Assembly (NCBI GenBank): GCA_964474045.1
Contig: CAYYRC010000004.1
Coordinates: 86,904 to 150,903 of the forward strand
Source of the DNA: JACJWR01 sp964474045
GTDB taxonomy: Bacteria; Actinomycetota; Actinomycetes; S36-B12; UBA10799
Direction: 5' to 3'
Length of the DNA stretch: 64,000 nucleotides
The position numbers and the translations under genes were made by a program. The notes under the pieces were generated by a model that saw nothing but the letters and a program-made list of their open reading frames with translations, made no database searches and had not been told where the DNA came from. Position 1 is the stretch's first letter. Every line of letters starts with the position of its first letter. Positions 27,824 to 35,478 of this stretch are shown in pieces.

Positions 27824-28992
27824 CAAACGCTCCCGTAGTGGTCGGCCGCCGCGCTCCGCGCGCCTAGCGAGGGGTCGAGCTCTGCGGCCGTGCGCGCCGG
27901 GTCAACGCCCGCGGCGACCGCGCAGTAGATGCTGGCGAAGTCCAGCGGGCCGACCAGCCGCACGAAGCGCAGCAGCGCATTGCCGTCGCCGGCGTCCAAC
28001 TCCACGGTGGGCACGCCGGCTGACCGGGCCACCGCCGCCGACGTGTCGGCGAGGCTGCCGCTCAGCGCGTCGCCATCCGCTTCGCGCAAGAGCGTCAACG
28101 AGGGTCGGCGGCCCGCGGAGCCCTCGTCCACCCGATCGCGGAAGATGGCGCCGCCATCGTTGGCCGCGTGGTCGGCCAGGATCCGAGCATGGGTGCGGGC
28201 GACCTCCGGCAATGCACCGTGCAGGGCGGGTACGGCGGCGTTCTCCGCCAGTTGGCGGGCGAAGCGCCGGGCCGCGGCCGCGGGGATCCCCGGCGTACCC
28301 CAGATCATCGGCACGCCCTCGGCACACAGCAGACCGACGTCCTTGGCGACGTTGTCACCCAGCTCCGCTGCCGGGCCGCACGCCAGGGCCACGGCGTCCA
28401 GCTCGTCGGCGGCGGCGGCAAGGGCGCCCCGTGATACCTCGACGAGCCCTAGCTGGCCGGACAGCAGGAGGAGCGGCGCTGCCAGCCGCCACAGCAGGAG
28501 ACGGGCTGGCGCCGTGGCCTCGGAACCGGCCCCGCCGACGCCCAGCATCACTCCCCGAGCATCCGCGACTGCTGCGACCAACGGGCCCCCGCCGGCGATG
28601 CCCACGACGTGGGCGCCCCGGCGCCCGGCCTCACCGACGGCCGCGAGGGTCTCCGGCGACGCTCCCGATGCCGACACGGCCACGACCAGGTCGAGCGGCC
28701 CTACCCAGCCTGGTAGTCCGGGACCGCCGACGCTCACCACCGGCACCGACGATCCGCGCCCGGCGCACGCCGCCACCAGGTCCCCCGCGGCGGAGGACCC
28801 ACCTGCACCCACGATCACGAGTGCGCGTGGCCGTCCGCCGATGGCGGTCGCCGCGCCCCGCAGCACATCCGGATCGGTCTCGAGCAAACCCAGCCGCAGT
28901 GACGCACCCGCCCCAGCGGTGCCGGCGAGCATCGTCCCGCCTGCCGCGACGAGCCGCATGGGATCAGCCAGGATGGCCTCGTCGACCTCCAC
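27823..28992 (-). CDS. SIS-domain sugar-phosphate isomerase-like protein (Rv3256c family)
   Basis: A 389-residue protein with an N-terminal SIS domain (VIVGAGGSSAAGDL, VSASGASPETL, near 57-140) and a C-terminal PGI/PMI-like domain (about 215-389: WGTPGIPAAAARRFARQLAEN, ARILADHAAND). It belongs to the bifunctional phosphoglucose/phosphomannose isomerase family seen between manA and manB in actinobacteria. In mycobacteria the member is uncharacterised, so isomerase activity is an inference. GTG start at 28992, 6 nt after the Trm112-like gene, with a poor ribosome-binding site, which suggests coupling. Confidence 0.82.
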   Translation of the reverse strand: MEVDEAILADPMRLVAAGGTMLAGTAGAGASLRLGLLETDPDVLRGAATAIGGRPRALVIVGAGGSSAAGDLVAACAGRGSSVPVVSVGGPGLPGWVGPLDLVVAVSASGASPETLAAVGEAGRRGAHVVGIAGGGPLVAAVADARGVMLGVGGAGSEATAPARLLLWRLAAPLLLLSGQLGLVEVSRGALAAAADELDAVALACGPAAELGDNVAKDVGLLCAEGVPMIWGTPGIPAAAARRFARQLAENAAVPALHGALPEVARTHARILADHAANDGGAIFRDRVDEGSAGRRPSLTLLREADGDALSGSLADTSAAVARSAGVPTVELDAGDGNALLRFVRLVGPLDFASIYCAVAAGVDPARTAAELDPSLGARSAAADHYGSV

Positions 28993-28998
28993 GAGCGA

Positions 28999-29211
28999 TC
29001 AGTCGTCGCCGCGGTCGGACTCGGCGGCCTCGCCGATACCCCTGGGACCCGGGGTCGCCTCGTCGAGCAGCATGACCGGGATCCCGTCGGAGATGGGGAA
29101 GGTCGTGGCGCAGCGGACGCAGCGCAGTGCCTGGCCGTCCTGCTCGACGGGGGCATGGTGCTCGCACGGGCAGGCCAGGATCGCGAGCAACTGTGGGTCC
29201 AGTGAAGTCAT
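28999..29211 (-). CDS. Trm112-like (UPF0434) zinc-ribbon protein
   Basis: A 70-residue protein: LLAILACPCEHHAPVEQ, then LRCVRCATTFPISDGIPVML. The CxC/CxxC cysteines and the 'ISDGIPVML' end are the family signature. Trm112 proteins in eukaryotes and archaea activate methyltransferases; bacterial members are small zinc proteins of uncertain role. ATG 29211 is chosen because AGGG sits 8 nt upstream; a GTG two codons earlier overlaps that site. Confidence 0.85.
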   Translation of the reverse strand: MTSLDPQLLAILACPCEHHAPVEQDGQALRCVRCATTFPISDGIPVMLLDEATPGPRGIGEAAESDRGDD

Positions 29212-29220
29212 GGCCACACC

Positions 29221-30648
29221 CTAGGCCGTTGCGTCCCCGGCCTCGTCGCGGATCACCGCGAGCACCCGGTCGCGCAGATCGACCATGGCCGCCTCATCGC
29301 GCGCCTCCACGTTGAGCCGCAGCAGCGGCTCGGTGTTGCTCGGTCGCACGTTGAACCACCAGCCGTCGCCGCCCAGGGTCAGCCCGTCGAGCTCGGACAC
29401 CTCGGTGGCCGTCGGCTCGAAAGCAGCCCGGACGCGCGCCGTGGCCGCGCCGGCATCCGCCACCCGGGAGTTCACCTCGCCCGAGGCGCAGTAGCGCTGA
29501 TAGGGCGCCAGCAGCGACGACACGGGCGTCCCTGGCGGCGTGTGCCCCAGCGCGGCGATCAGATAGAGCGCCGCCAGCATCCCGGAATCGGCCCGCCAGA
29601 AGTCCCGGAAGTAGAAGTGCCCGGAGTGCTCGCCCCCGAAGACGGCGCCGGTCTCGGCCATACGCGCCTTGATGAAGGAATGCCCGACGCGCGTGACCAC
29701 CGGGGTGCCGCCGTTCTCGCGGATCACTTCCGGCACCGCCGCGGAGGTGATGAGGTTGTGGATGACCGTCGCGCCGGGGTTGCGCTGCAGCTCGGCCGCC
29801 GCGATGAGCGCTGTCACGTCGCTGGGCGAGATCAGCTCGCCACGCTCGTCCACCGCGAAGCAGCGGTCGGCGTCGCCGTCGAACGCCAGCCCCAGATCGG
29901 CCCCGCTAGCCCGGACCGCAGCCTGCAGGTCGCGCAGGTTGGCCGGGTCGATGGGGTTGGCCTCGTGGTTGGGGAAGGTGCCGTCGAGCTCGTAGTAGAG
30001 CTCGCTGACGTCCAGCGGCAACGGGGCCAGCACCGAGGGTGCGGTCAGCCCGGCCATGCCGTTGCCGGCGTCGACGACGATCGAGAGTTCCCGGATGCCC
30101 TCGAGGTCCACCAGCGAGCGCAGGAAGTCGCCGTACGCGGCCAGCAGGTCCACCTCGCTGCGCGTGCCAGGCACTATGCCCTCGGACGGTCCCGGCGCGC
30201 CGGCGACGATGAGCTCGGTGATCTCGGCGAGTCCAGTGTCGCGGCCCACCGGCACCGCCCCCGGCCGGCAGAGCTTGATGCCGTTGTACTCGGCAGGGTT
30301 GTGGCTGGCGGTGAACATGGCGCCGGCATGGCCCAGGCTGCCGCTGGCGTAGTACAGCCCATCGGTGGAGCACAGGCCGATGTCGATCACGTCCACGCCG
30401 CGGTCCATGAGGCCGCGCGCGAAGGCATCGGACAGCTCGGGGCCGGAGGGGCGCATGTCGCGGCCGATGATCATCGCCCCGGTGCCGCCGTCGCTCCGCC
30501 GCAGGCCGAGCACCTCCGCACAGGCAGCCCCCACCGCCCGTGCCAGCTGGGCGTCGAACTGGTCCGGGTAGACGCCGCGGACGTCATATGCCTTGATGAC
30601 CGGGGCCAGTTGCTCCGCACTGAAAGTTCGTGGTGACGTGGAGGCCAT
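29221..30648 (-). CDS. manB: Phosphomannomutase/phosphoglucomutase
   Basis: Converts mannose 6-phosphate to mannose 1-phosphate (and possibly the glucose pair). The 475-residue alpha-D-phosphohexomutase has four domains: phosphoserine loop TASHNPAEYNG (S115), magnesium loop DGDADRC, sugar loop GGEHSGH and phosphate loop RPSNTEPLLRLNVE. The frame stays open to 31005, but that part is the shadow of the DUF3499 gene; ATG 30648 (MASTSPRTFSAEQL) gives the family start. It is followed by the Trm112-like gene after 9 nt. Confidence 0.94.
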   Translation of the reverse strand: MASTSPRTFSAEQLAPVIKAYDVRGVYPDQFDAQLARAVGAACAEVLGLRRSDGGTGAMIIGRDMRPSGPELSDAFARGLMDRGVDVIDIGLCSTDGLYYASGSLGHAGAMFTASHNPAEYNGIKLCRPGAVPVGRDTGLAEITELIVAGAPGPSEGIVPGTRSEVDLLAAYGDFLRSLVDLEGIRELSIVVDAGNGMAGLTAPSVLAPLPLDVSELYYELDGTFPNHEANPIDPANLRDLQAAVRASGADLGLAFDGDADRCFAVDERGELISPSDVTALIAAAELQRNPGATVIHNLITSAAVPEVIRENGGTPVVTRVGHSFIKARMAETGAVFGGEHSGHFYFRDFWRADSGMLAALYLIAALGHTPPGTPVSSLLAPYQRYCASGEVNSRVADAGAATARVRAAFEPTATEVSELDGLTLGGDGWWFNVRPSNTEPLLRLNVEARDEAAMVDLRDRVLAVIRDEAGDATA

Positions 30649-30665
30649 GATTCGCTCTAACCGGA

Positions 30666-31037
30666 CTACTCGGCGGCGCGCAGCACACGCAGGTGACCGC
30701 GACGCGCCACCTCTACTGCGCCGGCGGGCAACTCGACAACCTCGGGGCGATCGGCGTCGGGCTTCGGCCTGGCGGCCTCGCGGACCGCATCGGCCAACGC
30801 CTCGAGGTCGTCCACGGTGGGCGCGAACTGACTTGGGTCGAAGTCCAGGCGGACGACCTCCCAACCGCGGGGCACAGTCAGGCGGTCGGCGTGCTCTGCG
30901 CACAGGTCGTAGCAGTGGGGGTCGGCCAGCGTGGCCAACGGACCGAGCACCGCCGTGCCATCGTCGTAGACGTACGTCAACGTCGCGACGGCGTGCCGGT
31001 TGCACGATGGCTTGGAGCAGGATCGCTGGAAACTCAC
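30666..31037 (-). CDS. DUF3499 family protein (Rv3258c-like)
   Basis: A 123-residue actinobacterial protein. RSCSKPSCNRHAVATLTYVY at the start and HCYDLCAEHADRL near 42-54 form a probable zinc-binding C-H pattern. Function unknown; it is consistently found between whiB2 and manB. The GTG at 31037 has no Shine-Dalgarno sequence but TATCTT 7 nt upstream, so it can also be made from its own leaderless transcript. Confidence 0.88.
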   Translation of the reverse strand: MSFQRSCSKPSCNRHAVATLTYVYDDGTAVLGPLATLADPHCYDLCAEHADRLTVPRGWEVVRLDFDPSQFAPTVDDLEALADAVREAARPKPDADRPEVVELPAGAVEVARRGHLRVLRAAE

Positions 31038-31044
31038 GTCATGA

Positions 31045-31050
31045 AAGATA
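31045..31050 (-). promoter_or_regulatory. -10 box (TATCTT), possible leaderless internal promoter
   Basis: On the minus strand TATCTT ends 7 nt before the DUF3499 GTG. It would give an internal promoter in the whiB-manA operon. Confidence 0.4.
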
Positions 31051-31072
31051 GTCCCGGCGACCCGCGGTCCTG

Positions 31073-31477
31073 TTATTCGGCGCGCGGGTAGTGCGGATCC
31101 AGTTCTGCGGGCGCCCGCAGCAGGAGGTCGCCGAGCAACTCGGCGAGCACATCGCGCACGAGGGGGTCAGGTGGCCCGCCGTCACCAGCGGCCGCCGCCA
31201 GGATGGGGCGGCGGTGCAGCACGAGCAGGTTGCGGGGGTACCGGCGCACAACCCTTCCCAGGGGCACCGTCTCGTCTCCCTTGGGAACCGGCGGGACGTC
31301 TTGCACCTCGACGTCAACCCGGTTGGCTTCCGGGGCGTGAACGGCAAGGTGGGCGACCGCGGCGGCCACCAACTCGTCGAACCGCTGACGTCGGCTCAGG
31401 GCCGCGGGGACTGTTGCCGGGACGAGCGGGCCGCGGACGCCGCGGCCGCGCCGATCGCGTGACAGCCGCCTGCCCAC
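31073..31477 (-). CDS. Metallopeptidase-like protein with a lost HExxx motif
   Basis: About 134 residues. RDRRGRGVRGPLVPATVP at the N-terminus and LDPHYPRAE at the end match the small actinobacterial zincin-like family (Rv3259 relatives; Streptomyces members read LVHEVVVEQ...DPRY). Here the helix reads LVRDVLAELLGD, so the His and the first Glu of the motif are Arg and Asp; metal binding and peptidase activity are doubtful. Start uncertain: GTG 31477 includes the conserved RDRRGRG block but has no clear ribosome-binding site. It is 23 nt behind whiB on the same strand, whereas the M. tuberculosis homologue is divergent from whiB2. Confidence 0.7.
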   Translation of the reverse strand: MGRRLSRDRRGRGVRGPLVPATVPAALSRRQRFDELVAAAVAHLAVHAPEANRVDVEVQDVPPVPKGDETVPLGRVVRRYPRNLLVLHRRPILAAAAGDGGPPDPLVRDVLAELLGDLLLRAPAELDPHYPRAE

Positions 31478-31500
31478 TGAGGTGGGGCCTGCCGCCTGGC

Positions 31501-31758
31501 TCAGGCGGACTCCTTCTTCAGGCGCCGCCGCTCGCGCTCGCTCAGGCCGCCCCAGATACCGAAACGCTCGTCGTTGGCCAAGGCGTACTCCAGGCAGTCC
31601 ATCCGGACGTCGCACGACTGGCATACCCGCTTCGCCTCGCGGGTGGAGCCGCCCTTCTCCGGGAAGAATGCCTCGGGGTCGGTCTGGGCGCACAGCGCGC
31701 GCTCCTGCCATCCCATCTCCTCAGCGTCGTCCATGGGGAAGATGTCGATCTCGTTCAT
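31501..31758 (-). CDS. whiB2: WhiB-family iron-sulfur regulator (WhiB2/WhmD-like)
   Basis: An 85-residue protein with four cluster cysteines: C in ERALCAQTDPE, then VCQSCDVRMDC, and the turn GIWGGLSERERRRL followed by basic residues for DNA contact. Its place between fbi genes and DUF3499/manB matches whiB2, the division and septation regulator of mycobacteria. ATG 31758 is preceded by GGAAGGA. A sigma70-like promoter is visible 70-100 nt upstream. It heads a long minus-strand operon through manA to the CDF gene. Confidence 0.9.
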   Translation of the reverse strand: MNEIDIFPMDDAEEMGWQERALCAQTDPEAFFPEKGGSTREAKRVCQSCDVRMDCLEYALANDERFGIWGGLSERERRRLKKESA

Positions 31759-31827
31759 GCGGGTCCTTCCGGTGTGGGCACCCGGGGCCGCGGGGAAAGT
31801 TACCGCGGGTGGAATGACAGTGGTGTG

Positions 31828-31857
31828 ATTACACAAGTGTAGGCAAGGCCGCGTCAA
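31828..31857 (-). promoter_or_regulatory. Housekeeping-type promoter for whiB
   Basis: On the minus strand TTGACG (31857-31852) and TGTAAT (31833-31828) are separated by 18 nt, close to TTGACA-N17/18-TATAAT. This predicts a start near 31821 and a leader of about 60 nt before the whiB ATG. The surrounding 125 bases are AT-richer than average. Confidence 0.65.
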
Positions 31858-31883
31858 GCCCGGAATGGTAGGGCAAAGAATTC

Positions 31884-34466
31884 CTAACCATCGGATTGGG
31901 CCGCGTGCGCCGCGTCACTTTCGCGGGGAACGGAATCCGGCCCCGGCCCTGCCTCGACCACCCCGTAGGTAGTGGTCCGCTGCCGCGCCGGGCGACCCGC
32001 CATCGCGGCGATCCCGCGCAGCTGCTCGGGCGTCAGCGCCGAGCCGAACCCGGAGCCCGCCATGCGGGAGATCGTCTCCTCCATGAGCGTCCCGCCGATG
32101 TCGTTCGCCCCGGCCGCCAGCAGCCGTGCAGTGGCCTGCGGGCCGACCTTCACCCACGAGGCCTGGATGTTGTGGATCGCTCCGTGCAGCAGCACGCGCG
32201 CCAGCGCGATGACCGCGACGTCGTCCTCCGGCGACGGCCCCGGGCGCGCAACTCCGGCGAGGTAGAGCGGCGCGTTGTGGTGGACGAAGGGCAGCGCGAC
32301 GAACTCCGTGAATCCGCCGGTCCGCTCCTGCAGCCGGCGCAGCGTGCGCAGGTGGGCAACCCAGTGCTGCGGAGCATCGACGTGGCCATACATCATCGTC
32401 GAGCTCGAAGGCAGCCCGACCTCGTGCGCCGTGCCGATGACTGAGAGCCAATCCGCCGTCGGCAGCTTGCCCTTCGTGAGCACCCAGCGGATGTCGTCGT
32501 CCAGGATCTCGGCCGCGGTGCCGGGGATCGAGCCCAAACCCGCCTCCCGCGCCGCGACCAGCCAGTCCCGCACCGACATCCGAGCCTTCGCTGCGCCGTT
32601 GCTGACCTCCATGGGGCTGAAGGCGTGCACGTGCACCCCGCGGGCGGCGACCTCGCGCACCAGGTCGAAGTAGGCGGTCCCGGGCAGCCGGGGGTGAATC
32701 CCGCCCTGCATGCAGATCTCCGTGGCCCCCGCCGCCACCGCCTCGTCCACCCGGCGCCCGACCTCGGGCAAGGGGAGCGTAAACGCGTCGGGATCACCCT
32801 CGCGCTGGGCGAAGGCGCAGAACCGGCAGCCGGTGTAGCAGACGTTGGTGAAGTTGATGTTGCGGTTGACGACGTAGGTGACGTCGTCGCCGACGGCCTC
32901 GCGCCGCAACTCGTCGGCGATGGCCGCCAACGCCTCCAAAGCAGGTCCGCGGGCACCGGCCAGCGCCACGGCTGCCGCCTCGTGGGCCGGGTCGGCGAGC
33001 GCGGCCGGGTTGTCCGCCGCGAGCCGCAGCCCGGCCGCCACGTCCGCCGCCAGCCGCGTCGGCGCAGCGACCCGGGCGGCCTTCCCCGCGCGGACGCCGC
33101 CGAAGACCTCGTCGAAGTCGGAGCGCCGTGGTTGGCGGCGCCCCTCGCCATCGATCGCCGTGGCCAGGTCGATGCGACCCGCCCCATCGCCAGCGGCGAA
33201 CGACGCGTAGCCGTCGGCCTCCTGCCATTCCCGGCCGCGCGGACGGACATTCGCGCGAAGCAGCAGGTCGCCGTCCACCAGTGCTGCCACATGGCCTCCC
33301 AGCCGCGGGTCCAGCCAGCGCTCCGGCGCGGCCAGAAACTCCGGATAGGCCCCCAGCCGGGCGTGCAGCTCGAACCCCGCCGACGCGCACACCTCCGCCA
33401 GGCCATCCACCGCCGGCCACGGGCGCTCCGGATTGACATGGTCCGGCGTGACCGGGCTGATCCCGCCCCAGTCATCGATCCCGGCGTCGATCAGGGAACG
33501 GAGCTGCTCCGGATCGCTGAGGTTGGGCGGCGCCTGCACGTGTGCCCGGGGGCCCAGCAGCACGCGCGCCGTCGCCACGGCGGCCAAATGCTCATCGTGG
33601 GCGGCATCCGGCCGATGCCGGGCGGCGGTGTCCGGTTTGGCCCGGAAGTTCTGCACGATCACCTCTTGCAGGTGTCCGTACTCCCTGGCGAGCCCGCGCA
33701 GGGAGAGCAACGACTCGGCCAGTTCCCCTGGCGTCTCGCCGATCCCCACGAGCACGCCGGAGGTGGTGGGGATCGCCAGCCGACCGGCGTCGGCCAGCGC
33801 CCGCAACCGCACGGCCGGGTCCTTGTCCGGCGACCCGTGGTGCACCGCACCCGCCTGCGTGAAGAGGCGTCGCGCTGACGATTCCAGCATCAGGCCCATG
33901 CTCACCGCAACCGGGCGCAGCCGCTGCTGCTCGGCCCACGTCATCACTCCTGGGTTGAGATGTGGGAGCAGGCCGGAGGTCTCGAGCACGCGGATGGCCG
34001 CAGCGCGCACATAGTCCAGCGTCGAGTCGTAGCCGCGCTCGGCCAGCCATTCCCGGGCTGCCGGCCAGCGTTCCTCGGGTCGGTCGCCCAGGGTGATGAG
34101 GGCCTCGGCGCATCCCTGCTCCGCCCCCGCCCGCGCCAGCCGCTCCACCTCGTCCAGGCTCAGGTAGGGGTCACCGCCGCTTCGGCGCAGGGACGCGGGA
34201 TCGACGGCGAAGGTGCAGTAGTGGCAGCGATCGCGGCAGAGCCTCGTGAGCGGCAGGAACACCTTCGGCGAGTAGGTGAGAACCCGTCGCCGGCGCCCCC
34301 GGTCGCGCAAGTCGGCGCTGATGGCCATGAGCTCGGCCAGCTCGGCACCGCGGGCCTGCAGCAGCGCCGCCGCCTCGCCCGTGTTCAGCGACGCCCCCCG
34401 CCCAGCGCGCACCAGGGCGCGCCGGACCTCCGCCGGGGTCGGGTGAACTGCGGCGGACGCGGACAC
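31884..34466 (-). CDS. fbiC: FO synthase (CofG-CofH fusion)
   Basis: Makes 7,8-didemethyl-8-hydroxy-5-deazariboflavin (FO), the chromophore of F420, from tyrosine and a pyrimidine intermediate. The 860-residue protein has two radical-SAM halves: CofG-type CRDRCHYCTF in the first third and CofH-type CYTGCRFCAF near residue 540. Actinobacterial FbiC proteins have this fused form. The frame is open to 34676, but that overlaps fbiA; the GTG at 34466 (VSASAAVHPTP) has a TACGCT box 6 nt upstream. It diverges from fbiA with 46 nt between start codons. Confidence 0.94.
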   Translation of the reverse strand: MSASAAVHPTPAEVRRALVRAGRGASLNTGEAAALLQARGAELAELMAISADLRDRGRRRRVLTYSPKVFLPLTRLCRDRCHYCTFAVDPASLRRSGGDPYLSLDEVERLARAGAEQGCAEALITLGDRPEERWPAAREWLAERGYDSTLDYVRAAAIRVLETSGLLPHLNPGVMTWAEQQRLRPVAVSMGLMLESSARRLFTQAGAVHHGSPDKDPAVRLRALADAGRLAIPTTSGVLVGIGETPGELAESLLSLRGLAREYGHLQEVIVQNFRAKPDTAARHRPDAAHDEHLAAVATARVLLGPRAHVQAPPNLSDPEQLRSLIDAGIDDWGGISPVTPDHVNPERPWPAVDGLAEVCASAGFELHARLGAYPEFLAAPERWLDPRLGGHVAALVDGDLLLRANVRPRGREWQEADGYASFAAGDGAGRIDLATAIDGEGRRQPRRSDFDEVFGGVRAGKAARVAAPTRLAADVAAGLRLAADNPAALADPAHEAAAVALAGARGPALEALAAIADELRREAVGDDVTYVVNRNINFTNVCYTGCRFCAFAQREGDPDAFTLPLPEVGRRVDEAVAAGATEICMQGGIHPRLPGTAYFDLVREVAARGVHVHAFSPMEVSNGAAKARMSVRDWLVAAREAGLGSIPGTAAEILDDDIRWVLTKGKLPTADWLSVIGTAHEVGLPSSSTMMYGHVDAPQHWVAHLRTLRRLQERTGGFTEFVALPFVHHNAPLYLAGVARPGPSPEDDVAVIALARVLLHGAIHNIQASWVKVGPQATARLLAAGANDIGGTLMEETISRMAGSGFGSALTPEQLRGIAAMAGRPARQRTTTYGVVEAGPGPDSVPRESDAAHAAQSDG

Positions 34467-34472
34467 CCCATC

Positions 34473-34478
34473 AGCGTA
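34473..34478 (-). promoter_or_regulatory. -10 box (TACGCT) of a probable leaderless fbiC promoter
   Basis: TACGCT on the minus strand, 6 nt before the fbiC GTG. It fits TAnnnT and supports that start. Confidence 0.5.
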
Positions 34479-34512
34479 GGCGTTGGCCGATGGCGGCTGG
34501 GAGGATGACCGC

Positions 34513-35478
34513 ATGCAACTCACCGTCCTGGCCGGCGGAGTGGGCGGGGCGCGCTTCCTGCGCGGCCTGCGCACGGCTGCGCCGGAGGCCCAGATCACCG
34601 TCGTCGGCAACACCGGCGACGACATCACCCTGTTCGGCCTGCATGTGTCGCCGGACCTCGACACAGTGATGTACAACCTCGGCGGGGGTTTCGACGACGA
34701 GCGTGGATGGGGGCGTAGCAGCGAGACGTTCCACCTGTCCGAGGAGCTCGCCGCCTACGGCGCCCAGCCGGAGTGGTTCAGCCTGGGCGATCGGGACCTG
34801 GCGACGCACATCCTGCGCACCCAGATGCTGGATGCCGGTTATCCCCTGAGCGCCGTGACCGCCGCGCTGTGCCGGCGCTGGCAGCCGGGTGTGGAACTGC
34901 TGCCCATGACCAACGATCGCATCGAGACGCATGTGGTCGTCGAGCTGGACGGCGGCCGACGGGCCATCCACTTCCAGGAATGGTGGGTGCGGCTGCGCGC
35001 GAGCGTGCCGGCGTTGGACTTCGTGATGGTGGGCGCCCGGGACGCCACACCGGGGCCGGGGGTGTTGGCGGCCATCGAGAACGCTGACGCCGTCCTGCTG
35101 CCGCCATCCAACCCGGTGGTCTCGATCGGCGCGATCCTGGCGGTGCCTGGGATCGCCGAGGCCGTGCGGGCGACGTCGGCGCCGGTCGTCGGCGTGAGCG
35201 GGATCGTCGGGGGCAAGCCGCTGCGCGGGATGGCGGACGCCTGCCTGGCCGGGATCGGGGTGGAGGCCACGGCCGCCGCGGTGGCCAGGTACTACGGGGC
35301 CCGCCCGGCCGGCATCCTGGACGGCTGGGTCGTCGACGACTCCGACGCAGCTTCGGTGGCCGAGGTCGAGGCGGCCGGCATCCGCTGCCGAGCAACCGAC
35401 ACGGTGATGTCCGACGGGCTGCGCGCGGCCGATGTCGCCCACGCGACTCTGGCTCTTGCTCTCGGGCTAAGGCCGTGA
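34513..35478 (+). CDS. fbiA: 2-phospho-L-lactate transferase (F420 synthesis)
   Basis: Transfers the phospholactyl/phosphoenolpyruvyl group from the activated nucleotide to FO. The 321-residue protein begins MQLTVLAGGVGGARFLRGL, the CofD nucleotide-binding loop. GNTGDDITLFGLHVSPDLDT and NDRIETHVV, plus PSNPVVSIG and GVSGIVGGKPLRGMAD, are the remaining CofD blocks. GGGAGG lies 9 nt before the ATG. Stop overlaps the fbiB start (GTGA). Confidence 0.95.
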   Translation: MQLTVLAGGVGGARFLRGLRTAAPEAQITVVGNTGDDITLFGLHVSPDLDTVMYNLGGGFDDERGWGRSSETFHLSEELAAYGAQPEWFSLGDRDLATHILRTQMLDAGYPLSAVTAALCRRWQPGVELLPMTNDRIETHVVVELDGGRRAIHFQEWWVRLRASVPALDFVMVGARDATPGPGVLAAIENADAVLLPPSNPVVSIGAILAVPGIAEAVRATSAPVVGVSGIVGGKPLRGMADACLAGIGVEATAAAVARYYGARPAGILDGWVVDDSDAASVAEVEAAGIRCRATDTVMSDGLRAADVAHATLALALGLRP

